Source: a virus
Strand: one strand, 5' to 3'
Virus record (IMG/VR): IMGVR_UViG_3300050821_004743
Coordinates: 1 to 44,568 of that record
DNA: 44,568 bases
Part shown: positions 17,195 to 24,381 of the stretch, one piece after another
Layout of the letters: each line of letters begins with the position of its first letter
Numbering within the stretch: the first letter of the stretch is position 1
Position numbers and translations under genes: made by a program
The notes under the pieces: generated by a model
Seen by the model: only the letters and a program-made list of their open reading frames with translations
What the model was told of the DNA's origin: nothing
The model's database searches: none

Positions 17195-17799
17195 CGCAAT
17201 GCCCGGCATGTCGCGGGCAAACAGAAGAGTGGCCGGGCGGAATACCCGGGGACAGATGGTGCGCCAAGTGCGGTCCGATTATGCCGCCAAAGGATAAAAC
17301 CATGAGCGCTGACCTTTTAAACGCGGTCCAGGATAAAGTGTGGGCGGATCCCCGATGGCAGCCGACGACTGATGCCAAGGGCATTGAGACCACGCATTGT
17401 AATCAAGCGGCGCTGGCCGTGGCCGACGGTCTTGGATGCCACGCCTTTGATCCGGGTCCCGGAGCCGAACCCTATACCGCCGATCAGCTCTATGACTTTT
17501 TCCAGCGGGAAGATTCTGGCTTCGTTGAAAAACTGATGGCGGATGTCCAAGCGCTGGCCAATGAGGGATCTCTTGTGTATGCGGTCTTGAACGCGCACAT
17601 GCTGGCCGAACTCCATGGCCACATCGTTTCGATCACGACGGGTAGGATGGTTTTTTCGGGTGAACTTTCGCGGAGCGTTCCTGTGTGCCTGAACATCGCA
17701 GGAAAGAAGTACGACTCGCGGCGCACGTCCTTGACTATGGCGTTTCCGATGATGCGCGTGACGCCCCGCTTCTTTGCATGGAAGGCCTCTTTGGTATGA
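17191..17799 (+). CDS. Peptidase-type endolysin (NlpC/P60-CHAP-like) with N-terminal zinc ribbon
   Basis: 202 residues. From about residue 66, the pattern TTHCNQAALAVADGLG, PYTADQLYDFF, LANEGSLVYAV and LHGHIVSI fits cysteine-peptidase endolysins, with probable Cys70 and His144 catalysis; VPVCLNIAGKKY and FFAW near the end also fit. It should cut cell-wall peptides at lysis. The first 33 residues carry CPAC and CAKC pairs, a zinc-ribbon-like addition in the same open frame. ATG 17302 with AAAGGA 7 bases upstream would give a 165-residue enzyme without it, so two products are possible. Start uncertain; enzyme class moderately sure. Confidence 0.72.
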   Translation: MTQCPACRGQTEEWPGGIPGDRWCAKCGPIMPPKDKTMSADLLNAVQDKVWADPRWQPTTDAKGIETTHCNQAALAVADGLGCHAFDPGPGAEPYTADQLYDFFQREDSGFVEKLMADVQALANEGSLVYAVLNAHMLAELHGHIVSITTGRMVFSGELSRSVPVCLNIAGKKYDSRRTSLTMAFPMMRVTPRFFAWKASLV

Positions 17800-18086
17800 A
17801 CTTGAATCTTCGGAAAGGGGACGGGTATACAGCCGAAGGCGGCAAGAAACCCGGGGAACCGCTCTGGCTTCCGACCGACCGATACGGTATCATTCGTCCG
17901 CTCATTCGGTGCGTGTGCGGGGAATTGGTCGGAATCCCGAAGCACCACGTCCATGCGGATGGGCGAGTCACCGCCAGCTTTTTGCACGACGGCCCCGGCC
18001 CGTTTGGGGAACCTTCGTATTGCGGATGGCATATTTATGCCACGCTGATCGGATGGGATCACGGCGATAGTCCGGCTCTCGAATAA
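17796..18086 (+). CDS. Hypothetical Cys/His-rich protein in the lysis region
   Basis: 96 residues from ATG 17796, overlapping the endolysin stop (ATGA). The central CVCGEL ... HHVHADG ... FLHDG ... CGWHIYATLIGWD has paired Cys and clustered His that could bind a metal. No family assigned. Its coupling to the endolysin gene suggests a related role, which is inference. Confidence 0.72.
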   Translation: MNLNLRKGDGYTAEGGKKPGEPLWLPTDRYGIIRPLIRCVCGELVGIPKHHVHADGRVTASFLHDGPGPFGEPSYCGWHIYATLIGWDHGDSPALE

Positions 18087-18144
18087 AAAATCGAACAAGG
18101 GGACGCTGTAGGCGTTTCCGATTAAAACAAAGGAGACCCAAACC

Positions 18145-18369
18145 ATGAGCATTCCAGGCCTGTCAGTCCTAGAGAAGTTCGCGCACATCATCCTGTCACT
18201 CTTCGAGAGTGAAGCCCCAGCCGTAGGTCAAGCGGCCGCCGCCGCAGCCGTTGGCGCGGTGGAGTCCGACCCGAAGGTCGCGGCCGTAACGACCGCCGCT
18301 TCCGCCTTCGTGGGAGCCGCCAAAGACCTAAAGACGGCGATCGACGCCGCGAAAGAGCCACAGTCATGA
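18145..18369 (+). CDS. Small Ala-rich helical protein
   Basis: 74 residues with AAAGGAGACCC upstream. The N-terminus (SVLEKFAHIILSLFESEAP) is amphipathic. The rest is an Ala-rich helix with regular charged residues (AAKDLKTAIDAAKE). It is not a clear membrane span. It is coupled (ATGA) to the 41-residue membrane gene downstream, so it may belong to the lysis set. Confidence 0.7.
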   Translation: MSIPGLSVLEKFAHIILSLFESEAPAVGQAAAAAAVGAVESDPKVAAVTTAASAFVGAAKDLKTAIDAAKEPQS

Positions 18370-18491
18370 GCCCGCTCGTGATCGTCAAAGTCGTCGGCGT
18401 CGCGTTGGCCACGTTCGTCTTCGTCCACTTCCAGGGGATGCCATGGGGCATCATCTCGGGCGCGGCCCTGGCGATGATCGTCCTTCCGTAA
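18366..18491 (+). CDS. 41-residue membrane protein (small holin/antiholin candidate)
   Basis: The frame from ATG 18366 to TAA 18489-18491 encodes 41 residues that are almost all hydrophobic: SPLVIVKVVGVALATFVFV, a short HFQGMPWG turn, then IISGAALAMIVLP. That gives two short membrane segments with a hairpin turn. It overlaps the upstream stop by 4 bases and is followed 1 base later by the DUF1353 gene, so no other gene can fill this space. Position beside the endolysin makes a holin or antiholin role plausible. Confidence 0.68.
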   Translation: MSPLVIVKVVGVALATFVFVHFQGMPWGIISGAALAMIVLP

Positions 18492-18492
18492 A

Positions 18493-18912
18493 ATGTCCAA
18501 GTTCCTCGATTCGCTTTGCGTAACGGAGATCGACGATTCGGTCTTTGAAGTTTGCGACCATCCGTTCCGTTACCAAAGCGATGTCGCGGGAATGCTCTTT
18601 ACCGCGCCAGTCGGCTTCTATACGGACTTTGCCAGCGTTCCGCGCATCGGCATCATCTATGCCATGCTGGGCGACACCGCGCACGAACCAGCCGTCATCC
18701 ATGACTGGCTCTATTACTCGGCGCTCGTGCCGCGCGCCACGGCCGACAAGGTGCTCTTTGAGGCCATGAACGTGATCGGTCTCCCGTGGTGGCGCCGCTA
18801 TCCGATCTATTGGGGCGTGCGCTTGGGCGGATGGTATGCCTGGGATCAGCACCGCAAGGCTGGGCACCCGGAAGAGGGCAAGTTCGCGTCCAGCCCGGAC
18901 ATCGAGCAATAG
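18493..18912 (+). CDS. DUF1353 family phage protein
   Basis: 139 residues. The DUF1353 pattern is clear: PVGFYTDFASVPR, a HEPAVIHDWLYY motif, RATADKVLFEAMNVIG and a C-terminal YWGVRLGGWYAW. The function of the family is not established; it occurs in tail-end and lysis regions of many phages. Conserved Asp/His residues suggest a metal site. Confidence 0.85.
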   Translation: MSKFLDSLCVTEIDDSVFEVCDHPFRYQSDVAGMLFTAPVGFYTDFASVPRIGIIYAMLGDTAHEPAVIHDWLYYSALVPRATADKVLFEAMNVIGLPWWRRYPIYWGVRLGGWYAWDQHRKAGHPEEGKFASSPDIEQ

Positions 18913-18914
18913 CC

Positions 18915-19124
18915 ATGTACTGGAACAAGGGACAAGGATGGTGGCCGTGCGACCCGCCCAAGACCGAGACCAAGCGGCCCACCCCCGAGGAAGACGAAAT
19001 CAAAGCACTACAGAAGGCCTACGGCATCCTGGACGGATTACGCCCCGGACGCGAAACCCGCCGATATGCCGCGCGTCACAGAATCGCCAGCTCGCCGAAA
19101 ACGCCCGTTTCCTCATCCATTTAA
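18915..19124 (+). CDS. Hypothetical small protein
   Basis: 69 residues from ATG 18915, 2 bases after the DUF1353 stop. The N-terminus MYWNKGQGWWPCDPPK is Trp-rich, the middle is charged (TPEEDEIKALQKAYGILDGL), and the tail is basic. No recognised family. It is the last gene before the promoter at 19165. Confidence 0.6.
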   Translation: MYWNKGQGWWPCDPPKTETKRPTPEEDEIKALQKAYGILDGLRPGRETRRYAARHRIASSPKTPVSSSI

Positions 19125-19160
19125 CGCGCTGTTTTTGAGCACCCCCTACCCGCAAAGAAA

Positions 19161-19186
19161 ACCCTTGATTTTTTCTTTTTTTCTTT
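19161..19186 (+). repeat. 26-bp promoter-core direct repeat, copy 1
   Basis: Exact match to 26884-26909. It covers ACCC, the -35 box TTGATT and 16 of the 17 spacer bases. The -10 boxes differ (TATACT here, TACAAT in copy 2). Confidence 0.85.
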
Positions 19187-19193
19187 TTATACT
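19165..19193 (+). promoter_or_regulatory. Sigma70-type promoter with T/C spacer (P1)
   Basis: TTGATT at 19165-19170, a 17-base spacer made only of T and C, and TATACT at 19188-19193. The interval 19125-19233 holds no gene. The start of transcription would be near 19200, and AAAGGAG before ATG 19234 serves the first gene. The bases from 19161 on share a 26-bp exact repeat with 26884-26909. Confidence 0.75.
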
Positions 19194-19233
19194 TAAAGTG
19201 AAGAGGAAGAGAGACAACAAAGGAGCCTATCCC

Positions 19234-19557
19234 ATGAGCCTGAAATTCTTCTACAACGGAATCAAAGCGTCTGACGGAAAACTGCAAAAGGCCAGCTATT
19301 CGACGGCGAACTGGATTAACAAGCCCGCCGAGATGATCCGCATTTATGGAAAGCACTACAACAACTTCTCGGAAGAAATCCGGGCGGCGTTCAAGGTCGA
19401 GGATGGAACCGACTTCCAATCTGATTATTTTGAGAACGAGCACATCGACGTTCTTCCCACCCATCCTTTATACGCCCAGGTGAAAGCGGCGCTCGAAAAA
19501 CAACTGGCGCATCGCGCGCATGTTCGCGTCCGCCGCCAACCCGTGGCAACGATCTAG
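19234..19557 (+). CDS. Hypothetical early protein
   Basis: 107 residues from ATG 19234 with AAAGGAG 10 bases upstream; the longer upstream frame contains the promoter and is rejected. The sequence KFFYNGIKASDGKLQKASYS, ITIYGK-like IRIYGKHYNNFSEEI, DYFENEHIDVLPTHPLYAQV resembles a family of small phage and plasmid proteins of unknown function. It is the first gene behind a strong promoter, as expected of an early host-takeover gene. Confidence 0.75.
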   Translation: MSLKFFYNGIKASDGKLQKASYSTANWINKPAEMIRIYGKHYNNFSEEIRAAFKVEDGTDFQSDYFENEHIDVLPTHPLYAQVKAALEKQLAHRAHVRVRRQPVATI

Positions 19558-19576
19558 GCTTAGGCTCCTAGATCTT

Positions 19577-19598
19577 GGGGCCCCTTCGGGGGCCTCGA
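19577..19598 (+). terminator. UUCG-capped stem-loop
   Basis: GGGGCCCC, TTCG loop, GGGGGCCTC: an 8-bp stem including one G-T pair between genes at 19557 and 19638. It has no following T-tract, so it is more likely a partial terminator or an mRNA-stabilising hairpin than a full intrinsic terminator. Confidence 0.55.
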
Positions 19599-19637
19599 GA
19601 CTGTGGGAGTCAAAGTCATAAAACAGGGGGCCTAACC

Positions 19638-19877
19638 ATGAACACGAACAAGGTGGAAAGCAAAGCGACGGTGAGCGACATGGATGGATGTGAGCGGTGC
19701 CCGGAATGCCACATCCTCCCGATTGTGAAAATTGATCAGCCGTATTTCGGGGCGGTCGCCATGGTGCTGGAATGCGAGCAACACGGACATATGGCGATGG
19801 GCGACTCGCTCGCTCAAGCGGTGAAGCATTGGAACACCTATGTGCGGTTCTTCACCGAAATGATTCAGGCGGCCTAA
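19638..19877 (+). CDS. Zinc-finger protein, Lar-like (restriction-alleviation family pattern)
   Basis: 79 residues from ATG 19638, preceded by an AGGGGG site. CERCPECHILPIVK ... VLECEQHGHMAMGDSLAQAVKHWN has the Lar-like layout: a CPxC pair, a second C/H pair about 30 residues later, then an Ala-x-x-x-Trp-Asn helix. Lar proteins of phages and prophages modulate type I restriction. The fold is likely; that function is inference. Confidence 0.65.
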   Translation: MNTNKVESKATVSDMDGCERCPECHILPIVKIDQPYFGAVAMVLECEQHGHMAMGDSLAQAVKHWNTYVRFFTEMIQAA

Positions 19878-19878
19878 G

Positions 19879-20193
19879 ATGGTTGAGACGCCAGCATCGC
19901 CCACCGAAAGCGCGATTGCGCCGGTGTATGTCTCGAAGGTGGGCTATCAGCCCGTGTGTGCTGGCGTCGATCCACAAGGGGAATTGCTCTGGGATCTGCA
20001 GATGAAGGCTCCCTGGCATTCCAAGATGTTCCCGGTACGATACCAGGGCGATTTCGGCGAACAATGGATGTGGTTATCATTGATGGAGAAGGGACTCGAG
20101 TGGGACCGGGCCGAAGGCGTGGATGAAGGGTTCGCGCGCAGCTCCCGGAAATTATTACGAAAGCTGACCAACAAAGGAAAGGTGACCTTATGA
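19879..20193 (+). CDS. Hypothetical protein
   Basis: 104 residues, 1 base after the previous stop. Trp-rich centre (LLWDLQMKAPWHSKMFPVRY, EQWMWLSLMEKGLEWDRAEG) and basic C-terminus. No family recognised. It overlaps the membrane gene at 20190 by 4 bases. Confidence 0.68.
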   Translation: MVETPASPTESAIAPVYVSKVGYQPVCAGVDPQGELLWDLQMKAPWHSKMFPVRYQGDFGEQWMWLSLMEKGLEWDRAEGVDEGFARSSRKLLRKLTNKGKVTL

Positions 20194-20399
20194 TGCTGGA
20201 AGTCGTGACGTGCTTTATAGCCAACGCGCTCATGTGGGCGGTAACGTGGTATTTCTGGACGCACAAGTCCGTCTATCTGATCCTCATGGCCGCCATCACC
20301 ATCGGCGCGTTCTTCGTGTCGGTGACGTCGTTCCTGGCTTTGATTGAAACCTATCGGTGGCGCAAATCTGGGCGCTCCGAAAACTACGTCGAGAAATAG
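20190..20399 (+). CDS. Two-span membrane protein
   Basis: 69 residues; ATG at 20190 or 20193. Two hydrophobic helices: residues about 4-23 (EVVTCFIANALMWAVTWYFW) and 28-52 (VYLILMAAITIGAFFVSVTSFLAL), then a basic tail RWRKSG. Small early membrane proteins of phages often act in superinfection control; no direct evidence here. Confidence 0.7.
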   Translation: MMLEVVTCFIANALMWAVTWYFWTHKSVYLILMAAITIGAFFVSVTSFLALIETYRWRKSGRSENYVEK

Positions 20400-20408
20400 G
20401 GGGATGCG

Positions 20409-20873
20409 ATGAAAAAATTACTCGTAGCGGCATTGTTGTTGGGTGTGGCGGGGACCGGGTTCGCCCAGGAATATTTCGCCACCTGGACTATCCACAAGAC
20501 TATTCGTTTCAACTGCCCGGATGAATCGTCCGGGATCGACCCGGCCGGCACGCCGGTGATCGTGACCAATACCGCCAAGCATTGCGCGGGCGCTGATTGC
20601 ACCCAGACGAGCGTGTCCACCTTGAGCGTCGCCTATCCCGCCAATAAGGTATGCGAACAGCATCCGACCTATAAGCTCTACGCGCTATTGCCGAGCGTGG
20701 AACTTGGAGAGGAAGCGGCCGCCATCTGTAAGCGGGACGACTATTGTGCGGACTGGAAGGGCGGCGCCGTGGATGCCACCGAAGCCCACAACGACGTCTT
20801 GGCCGCCCGCGGCGAAGGGCGCATCATCGGCATTCCCTATGATGCGAATGTCGCCAAGGTGAACGGTCAATGA
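20409..20873 (+). CDS. Exported Cys-rich protein (signal peptide)
   Basis: 154 residues with AGGGGGAT upstream. Residues 1-19 (MKKLLVAALLLGVAGTGFA) are a textbook Sec signal peptide, with cleavage after GFA. The mature part has six Cys, likely disulfide-bonded in the periplasm, and the segment HCAGADCTQTSVSTLSVAYP. Unknown family. An early periplasmic protein could block entry of other phages or alter the envelope; this is inference. Confidence 0.72.
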   Translation: MKKLLVAALLLGVAGTGFAQEYFATWTIHKTIRFNCPDESSGIDPAGTPVIVTNTAKHCAGADCTQTSVSTLSVAYPANKVCEQHPTYKLYALLPSVELGEEAAAICKRDDYCADWKGGAVDATEAHNDVLAARGEGRIIGIPYDANVAKVNGQ

Positions 20874-21181
20874 GCCGGTCGGCCAGTCTGATCGGGTTCC
20901 GTAGCGGGGCGCTTTTCCTGAACGCGCTGGCCACAGAGCGCAAACGCTGGCGCAAGGAAATGCAGACGGACTTCGTGAAGGGCATTATCCAAGGTCTCTT
21001 GATCGCCTCGCAGCACATCGAGGCTTACGGTGCCCAGGAGAATTCCGTCCGCGATGCGTACCTCCAACGGGTCGCACGCTGGAAGCCATGCCAGTACGAG
21101 CGCATCATCCGCCGCGCCGCGCGTTTCCTGGGCTCGGGCATGTCGACCCGCGCCTTCAATCTCTTAAAGGAAACGCTCTGA
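20870..21181 (+). CDS. Hypothetical basic protein
   Basis: 103 residues, ATGA overlap with the exported-protein gene. Helical and Arg-rich (ATERKRWRKEMQTDFVKGIIQGLLIASQHI; YERIIRRAARFLG). No known motif. Coupled by one base to the next small membrane gene. Confidence 0.68.
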   Translation: MSRSASLIGFRSGALFLNALATERKRWRKEMQTDFVKGIIQGLLIASQHIEAYGAQENSVRDAYLQRVARWKPCQYERIIRRAARFLGSGMSTRAFNLLKETL

Positions 21182-21315
21182 TGCTGGAACTGGCGGTGAC
21201 GTTCCTTTCGTTTCTCTTGCTTGTGATCGTCATGGACTCCCAAAAATTTTGTCCATATTGTCCGCATTGCGAAGAGAAACGCACCCGAAAACGCAGACGC
21301 CATCGTCGGGCTTGA
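21181..21315 (+). CDS. 44-residue membrane-anchored Cys-rich protein
   Basis: From ATG 21181: residues 2-18 form one membrane span (LELAVTFLSFLLLVIVM), then CPYCPHC and a tail with many Arg and Lys. A membrane anchor, a metal-knuckle-like Cys cluster and a basic tail suggest a small regulator at the membrane. Its TGA stop lies inside the -35 box of the promoter at 21312. Confidence 0.65.
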   Translation: MLELAVTFLSFLLLVIVMDSQKFCPYCPHCEEKRTRKRRRHRRA

Positions 21316-21340
21316 CATTTTTTTTATTTTTTTCTTTAAT
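21312..21340 (+). promoter_or_regulatory. Sigma70-type promoter with T-rich spacer (P2)
   Basis: TTGACA (consensus -35) at 21312-21317, a 17-base spacer that is T/C except for one A, and TTTAAT at 21335-21340. Transcription would start near 21347, leaving a leader with AAGGAGA before ATG 21364. The upstream gene's stop TGA (21313-21315) is inside the -35 hexamer. Confidence 0.75.
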
Positions 21341-21363
21341 TGGGCTCACAAGGAGACCGACAT

Positions 21364-21522
21364 ATGAAAAAGGCACAAACCAAAAAGGCCGCACACGTTG
21401 AACCGATCCGCTGCGAGAACTGCCGCAGTACGCAGGTCAACACGCGCATCAAGACCAACGAGCGCATCTGCTACAAGTGCGGCCACGTTCAGGCGCTGGC
21501 TAAACAGGCGGCCGCTGCGTAA
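21364..21522 (+). CDS. Small zinc-ribbon protein
   Basis: 52 residues. CENC, a 17-residue arm, and CYKCGH form a classic zinc ribbon flanked by Lys- and Ala-rich tails. First gene after promoter P2, with a strong AAGGAGA site. Likely nucleic-acid or protein binding; target unknown. Confidence 0.72.
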   Translation: MKKAQTKKAAHVEPIRCENCRSTQVNTRIKTNERICYKCGHVQALAKQAAAA

Positions 21523-21624
21523 ATGATCGGCGTGGTTTTCTGGGCACTCTGGGTTATGGTTCTGGACATCATCAATAGAGGGGGATCTCATGCCTCACCG
21601 AAACATTCAAAGCGTTCTGATTAA
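21523..21624 (+). CDS. 33-residue hydrophobic small ORF
   Basis: ATG 21523 follows the previous TAA directly. Residues 1-17 are hydrophobic (MIGVVFWALWVMVLDII), followed by a polar basic tail. It overlaps the next small gene out of frame. No ribosome site beyond the upstream coding end is obvious, so this rests on tiling only. Confidence 0.42.
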   Translation: MIGVVFWALWVMVLDIINRGGSHASPKHSKRSD

Positions 21625-21715
21625 AGGTCTCTGGGATCGGCTGGCCCGCGCGGCCGACAAGCCCGAGGCGTACCGCCTTCGCATCATTTCCTACCTGACC
21701 GAAGAACTGGCCTGA
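21590..21715 (+). CDS. 41-residue hypothetical protein
   Basis: ATG 21590 with AGAGGGGGAT 6 bases upstream. The product is a helical basic protein (IKGLWDRLARAADKPEAYRLRIISYLTEELA). Its TGA overlaps the next ATG (TGATG). Good ribosome site and spacing make it credible despite its size. Confidence 0.58.
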   Translation: MPHRNIQSVLIKGLWDRLARAADKPEAYRLRIISYLTEELA

Positions 21716-22017
21716 TGCCGCATCAAGCGTACCGCACCATCGCGCACATGCCCGCATGTCGAGAAACAAGGGGAACGCTCTGCAAAGAGCACGAAGTTAT
21801 TTATTGCCAATGCCACGGCCAATGCCCGCATTGCACGTCTACTAAACCACAGGGAGAACATCATGGAGACCGAACAAGGCATACCGAAGTCCACCGTCGA
21901 ATTGATCGAGCAGGGATTGACCGTCATGCGGATGGAGAACGAGACCCAGCAGGCAATGGCGATTCAGAAGCCGCGCGACATCGAGGCCCTTACGACCAAG
22001 GCCATAGCGGAACTTAG
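21715..22017 (+). CDS. Cys-rich small protein, overlapping the annealase gene (uncertain)
   Basis: The frame opens at ATG 21715, coupled to the previous stop. Its first 49 codons cover a stretch used by no other gene and encode CKEHEVIYCQCHGQCPHCTS, a plausible metal-binding cluster. It then runs 155 bases into the next gene out of frame, where its sequence is Arg/His-rich and shadow-like. Possibly a small gene that lost its original stop. Confidence 0.42.
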   Translation: MPHQAYRTIAHMPACRETRGTLCKEHEVIYCQCHGQCPHCTSTKPQGEHHGDRTRHTEVHRRIDRAGIDRHADGERDPAGNGDSEAARHRGPYDQGHSGT

Positions 22018-22903
22018 GCAGTTCCCGGAGTTCGCCAAGAAAGCCTATTACTCGATCCCCTATAAAGACCGATCTGATGGCACGGAAAAGACTGTGTACG
22101 TCGAAGGCCCCAGCATCAAGGCGGCCAACGCGCTCGTGCGGCATTGGGGCAATAACGCCTCGGGTTTCCGGGTCGTGGGCACGGATGCCGACCGTATCCT
22201 GATCCAAGGCGTCTTCCTGGATTACGAGACGAACATGCGGCGCACGGCCGAGATCTCGGTCTCGCGCATGGCCAAGACGAAGAAGGGAGACACCTACTCC
22301 CTGGATGTGACCCGGCTCAATATGGCCATTCAGGCGGGCGGTTCCAAGGCGGTGCGTAACGCCATCTTGAACAGTATGCCCGTCGGTTTGGTCGATATGT
22401 ACTTCACCGAAGCCAAGAAGCTGGCTGCCCGCGGAGCGCATTACAAAGACGACGAGGTGCCCAGCGATACCATCGCCCAGAACACCGAGAAGATCTACCA
22501 GAAGTTCTTGAAGCTCGGCGTCTCCAAAGAGCACGTCCAGGCGCTCGTGGGACGCAATCCCGACATCGACAGCGAAGAAGGGGCCCTGGCATTCCTCGTG
22601 GGCATACTGAACGCGATCGAGGATGGCCAAACGACCATCCAAGAACTCTTTGCGGTGCCCGAAGGCCAAGCGCCCTTGGCCACGCCGCAGCGTGCGAGTG
22701 CGCCCCAGCCCACCGCGCCAGCCCCAGCGGCACCCCCTCAAGAGGTCTCGTCCGCCGCTGGCAAAGAGATCCCAGCCCATTACAAGCCGATGAAGTCCGT
22801 TATCGCGGGTCAATGCGCCTCGTGCCGTAAACCCATCGCCAAGGGCGGCGATATCTACTACGACCAGAAGAAGCGCACCGCCTACCATAAAGCCTGCGTA
22901 TGA
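21863..22903 (+). CDS. Probable ssDNA-annealing recombination protein with C-terminal zinc finger
   Basis: 346 residues with a CAGGGAGAAC site. The core (YYSIPYKDRSDGTEKTVYVEGPSIKAANALVRHWGN; GVFLDYETNMRRTAEISVSRM; NMAIQAGGSKAVRNAILNSMP) matches a phage family usually found beside an exonuclease. A Pro/Ala linker (about 275-300) leads to CASCRKPIAKGGDIYYD ... AYHKAC, a zinc-finger-like end. The next gene, overlapping by 4 bases, is a PD-(D/E)XK nuclease, so together they look like a Red-type pair. Annealing activity is inferred from context, not from a proven motif. Confidence 0.65.
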   Translation: METEQGIPKSTVELIEQGLTVMRMENETQQAMAIQKPRDIEALTTKAIAELRQFPEFAKKAYYSIPYKDRSDGTEKTVYVEGPSIKAANALVRHWGNNASGFRVVGTDADRILIQGVFLDYETNMRRTAEISVSRMAKTKKGDTYSLDVTRLNMAIQAGGSKAVRNAILNSMPVGLVDMYFTEAKKLAARGAHYKDDEVPSDTIAQNTEKIYQKFLKLGVSKEHVQALVGRNPDIDSEEGALAFLVGILNAIEDGQTTIQELFAVPEGQAPLATPQRASAPQPTAPAPAAPPQEVSSAAGKEIPAHYKPMKSVIAGQCASCRKPIAKGGDIYYDQKKRTAYHKACV

Positions 22904-23547
22904 CCCAGCTTCTTGCTCTGGACGAAATCGTCTTTGACGAGGAACCGCACACCTATACGGTAGGCGGCAAACGCTTCGTCTCGGTGACGCAGGCCATCCG
23001 TACCGCAGGGTTCGGGCCTGACTTTAGCGCGGTGCCGCTCGAACTGATGGAATATGCCCAAGATAGGGGACGCCTCGTTCATATGGCGTGCCAGTATTAC
23101 AACGATGGCGACCTGGATCTAGGCACCGTGGACGAGAAGATCCGGGGCTACGTCGAGGCCTATATCGACTTCCGGCTTCATTGCTCCATGAAGGTGTCCT
23201 ACGTCGAAAAGCGGCTGGCCTGGGTGGCGCTCGGGCTGGCCGGGACGCCGGACATGGTGTGCTTCATCAACGGGCGCCGCGCGGTGGTCGACTTGAAGAC
23301 CTCCCAGAACCTGGGGAAAGACGCTGGGCTTCAAACGGCTGGGTATCAGATCTTGCACGAACTGAATTTCCCTAACCAAATGATCTACGGCCGCTATGGA
23401 CTTCGGCTCGGAAAAGATGGAAAATTTAAACTTATTCCGCATGAGCGGGAGACGGACTTGATGGCTTTCAGGGATTGCCTCGACTATGCCAAGGCAAAAG
23501 CCGCCAAGGACCGATGGAACGAAACTTACGGCCGCATGGCCGCATAA
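22900..23547 (+). CDS. PD-(D/E)XK exonuclease (RecB/Cas4-like)
   Basis: 215 residues. Motifs in order: RGRLVH (56-61), a Glu near 103, GTPDM with Asp118, VVDLKTS with Asp131 and Lys133, then QTAGYQI (145-151). This is the RecB-type nuclease core, with a likely two-metal active site. It probably resects double-stranded ends for the annealing protein encoded just upstream. Confidence 0.82.
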   Translation: MTQLLALDEIVFDEEPHTYTVGGKRFVSVTQAIRTAGFGPDFSAVPLELMEYAQDRGRLVHMACQYYNDGDLDLGTVDEKIRGYVEAYIDFRLHCSMKVSYVEKRLAWVALGLAGTPDMVCFINGRRAVVDLKTSQNLGKDAGLQTAGYQILHELNFPNQMIYGRYGLRLGKDGKFKLIPHERETDLMAFRDCLDYAKAKAAKDRWNETYGRMAA

Positions 23548-23563
23548 ACCACAGGGGGAACCA

Positions 23564-24241
23564 ATGAGCAACGCAATCACCGCCACAGAGCCGCCAGAAC
23601 GCCCAGAGTTTGAGAAACAGGGGGGTAAAATCATCCAACAGGCCAACGACCTCCAAATCGTTGATCCCTCGTCATTTGAAGAGGCTGGGGCCTTCCTGCT
23701 TGAAATTAAACGGGTCGGCAAGGTCGTAGAAGAGAAATTCGAGGAGCCCTGCAGTAAAGCGCACGGGGCATGGAAATCCTTGGTCGCGCTGCGCGATGGC
23801 GTCTTGCGTCCGTTCAGATCGGCCGAGACCATCGTCAAACAGAAGATGGGCGACTACAACTTCCAGATTCAGGAACAGCGCCGCAAGGAAGCCGAGAAGG
23901 CCAACGCCGCCGCCAGGAAAGCCGCCGAAGAAGCCCGGGCCAAGGAAATTGCCGAACTCAAAGCCCAAGGCGATAAAGAGGCGGCCGCCCAGCTTAAAGC
24001 CCAACCCATCATCCCGCAGGTGGATCCCGGGAAGATCAAGACGCCCGAGCCGCCGAAGGTCAAAGGCGTCACCTTCCGCCAGGAGTACGACTTCATGATC
24101 AACGATGCCCGCAAAGTGCCGCTGGAATACCAGACGCCGGATCTCGTGAAGATCGGGAAATTGGTCAAGGCGCTGGGTAAAGATACGGTCATCGCCGGCG
24201 TGACGGTGTATCCCAAGCAGGTCGTCACAGGGCGGGGATGA
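23564..24241 (+). CDS. Coiled-coil recombination-module protein (DUF1351-like)
   Basis: 225 residues from ATG 23564, with ACAGGGGGAA upstream. Residues about 100-160 form a long charged coiled coil (EQRRKEAEKANAAARKAAEEA). The C-terminal domain has VKGVTFRQEYDFMINDARKVP and a final GVTVYPKQVVTGRG. Proteins of this layout regularly accompany phage exonuclease/annealase pairs. Their biochemical role is not settled. Confidence 0.72.
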   Translation: MSNAITATEPPERPEFEKQGGKIIQQANDLQIVDPSSFEEAGAFLLEIKRVGKVVEEKFEEPCSKAHGAWKSLVALRDGVLRPFRSAETIVKQKMGDYNFQIQEQRRKEAEKANAAARKAAEEARAKEIAELKAQGDKEAAAQLKAQPIIPQVDPGKIKTPEPPKVKGVTFRQEYDFMINDARKVPLEYQTPDLVKIGKLVKALGKDTVIAGVTVYPKQVVTGRG

Positions 24242-24381
24242 CCGTGAGTACCGAAGAACTTATCAACGCCATACTCGAATCAGATGTGACCACGCACGAC
24301 GAAATGTGTGGTCCCGATTATGGGAAGTGCGAATGTCGAGGCATCCTTCTGGATCTTCTCCGTCGAGGCGGTCTTAAATGA
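24238..24381 (+). CDS. 47-residue Cys-containing protein
   Basis: ATG 24238 overlaps the previous stop, and its TGA overlaps the helicase ATG 24378. The product STEELINAILESDVTTHDEM, then a C-x8-C-x-C cluster, then a basic end. Perfect tiling between two genes and a GGGG site directly upstream support it. Function unknown. Confidence 0.62.
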   Translation: MTVSTEELINAILESDVTTHDEMCGPDYGKCECRGILLDLLRRGGLK

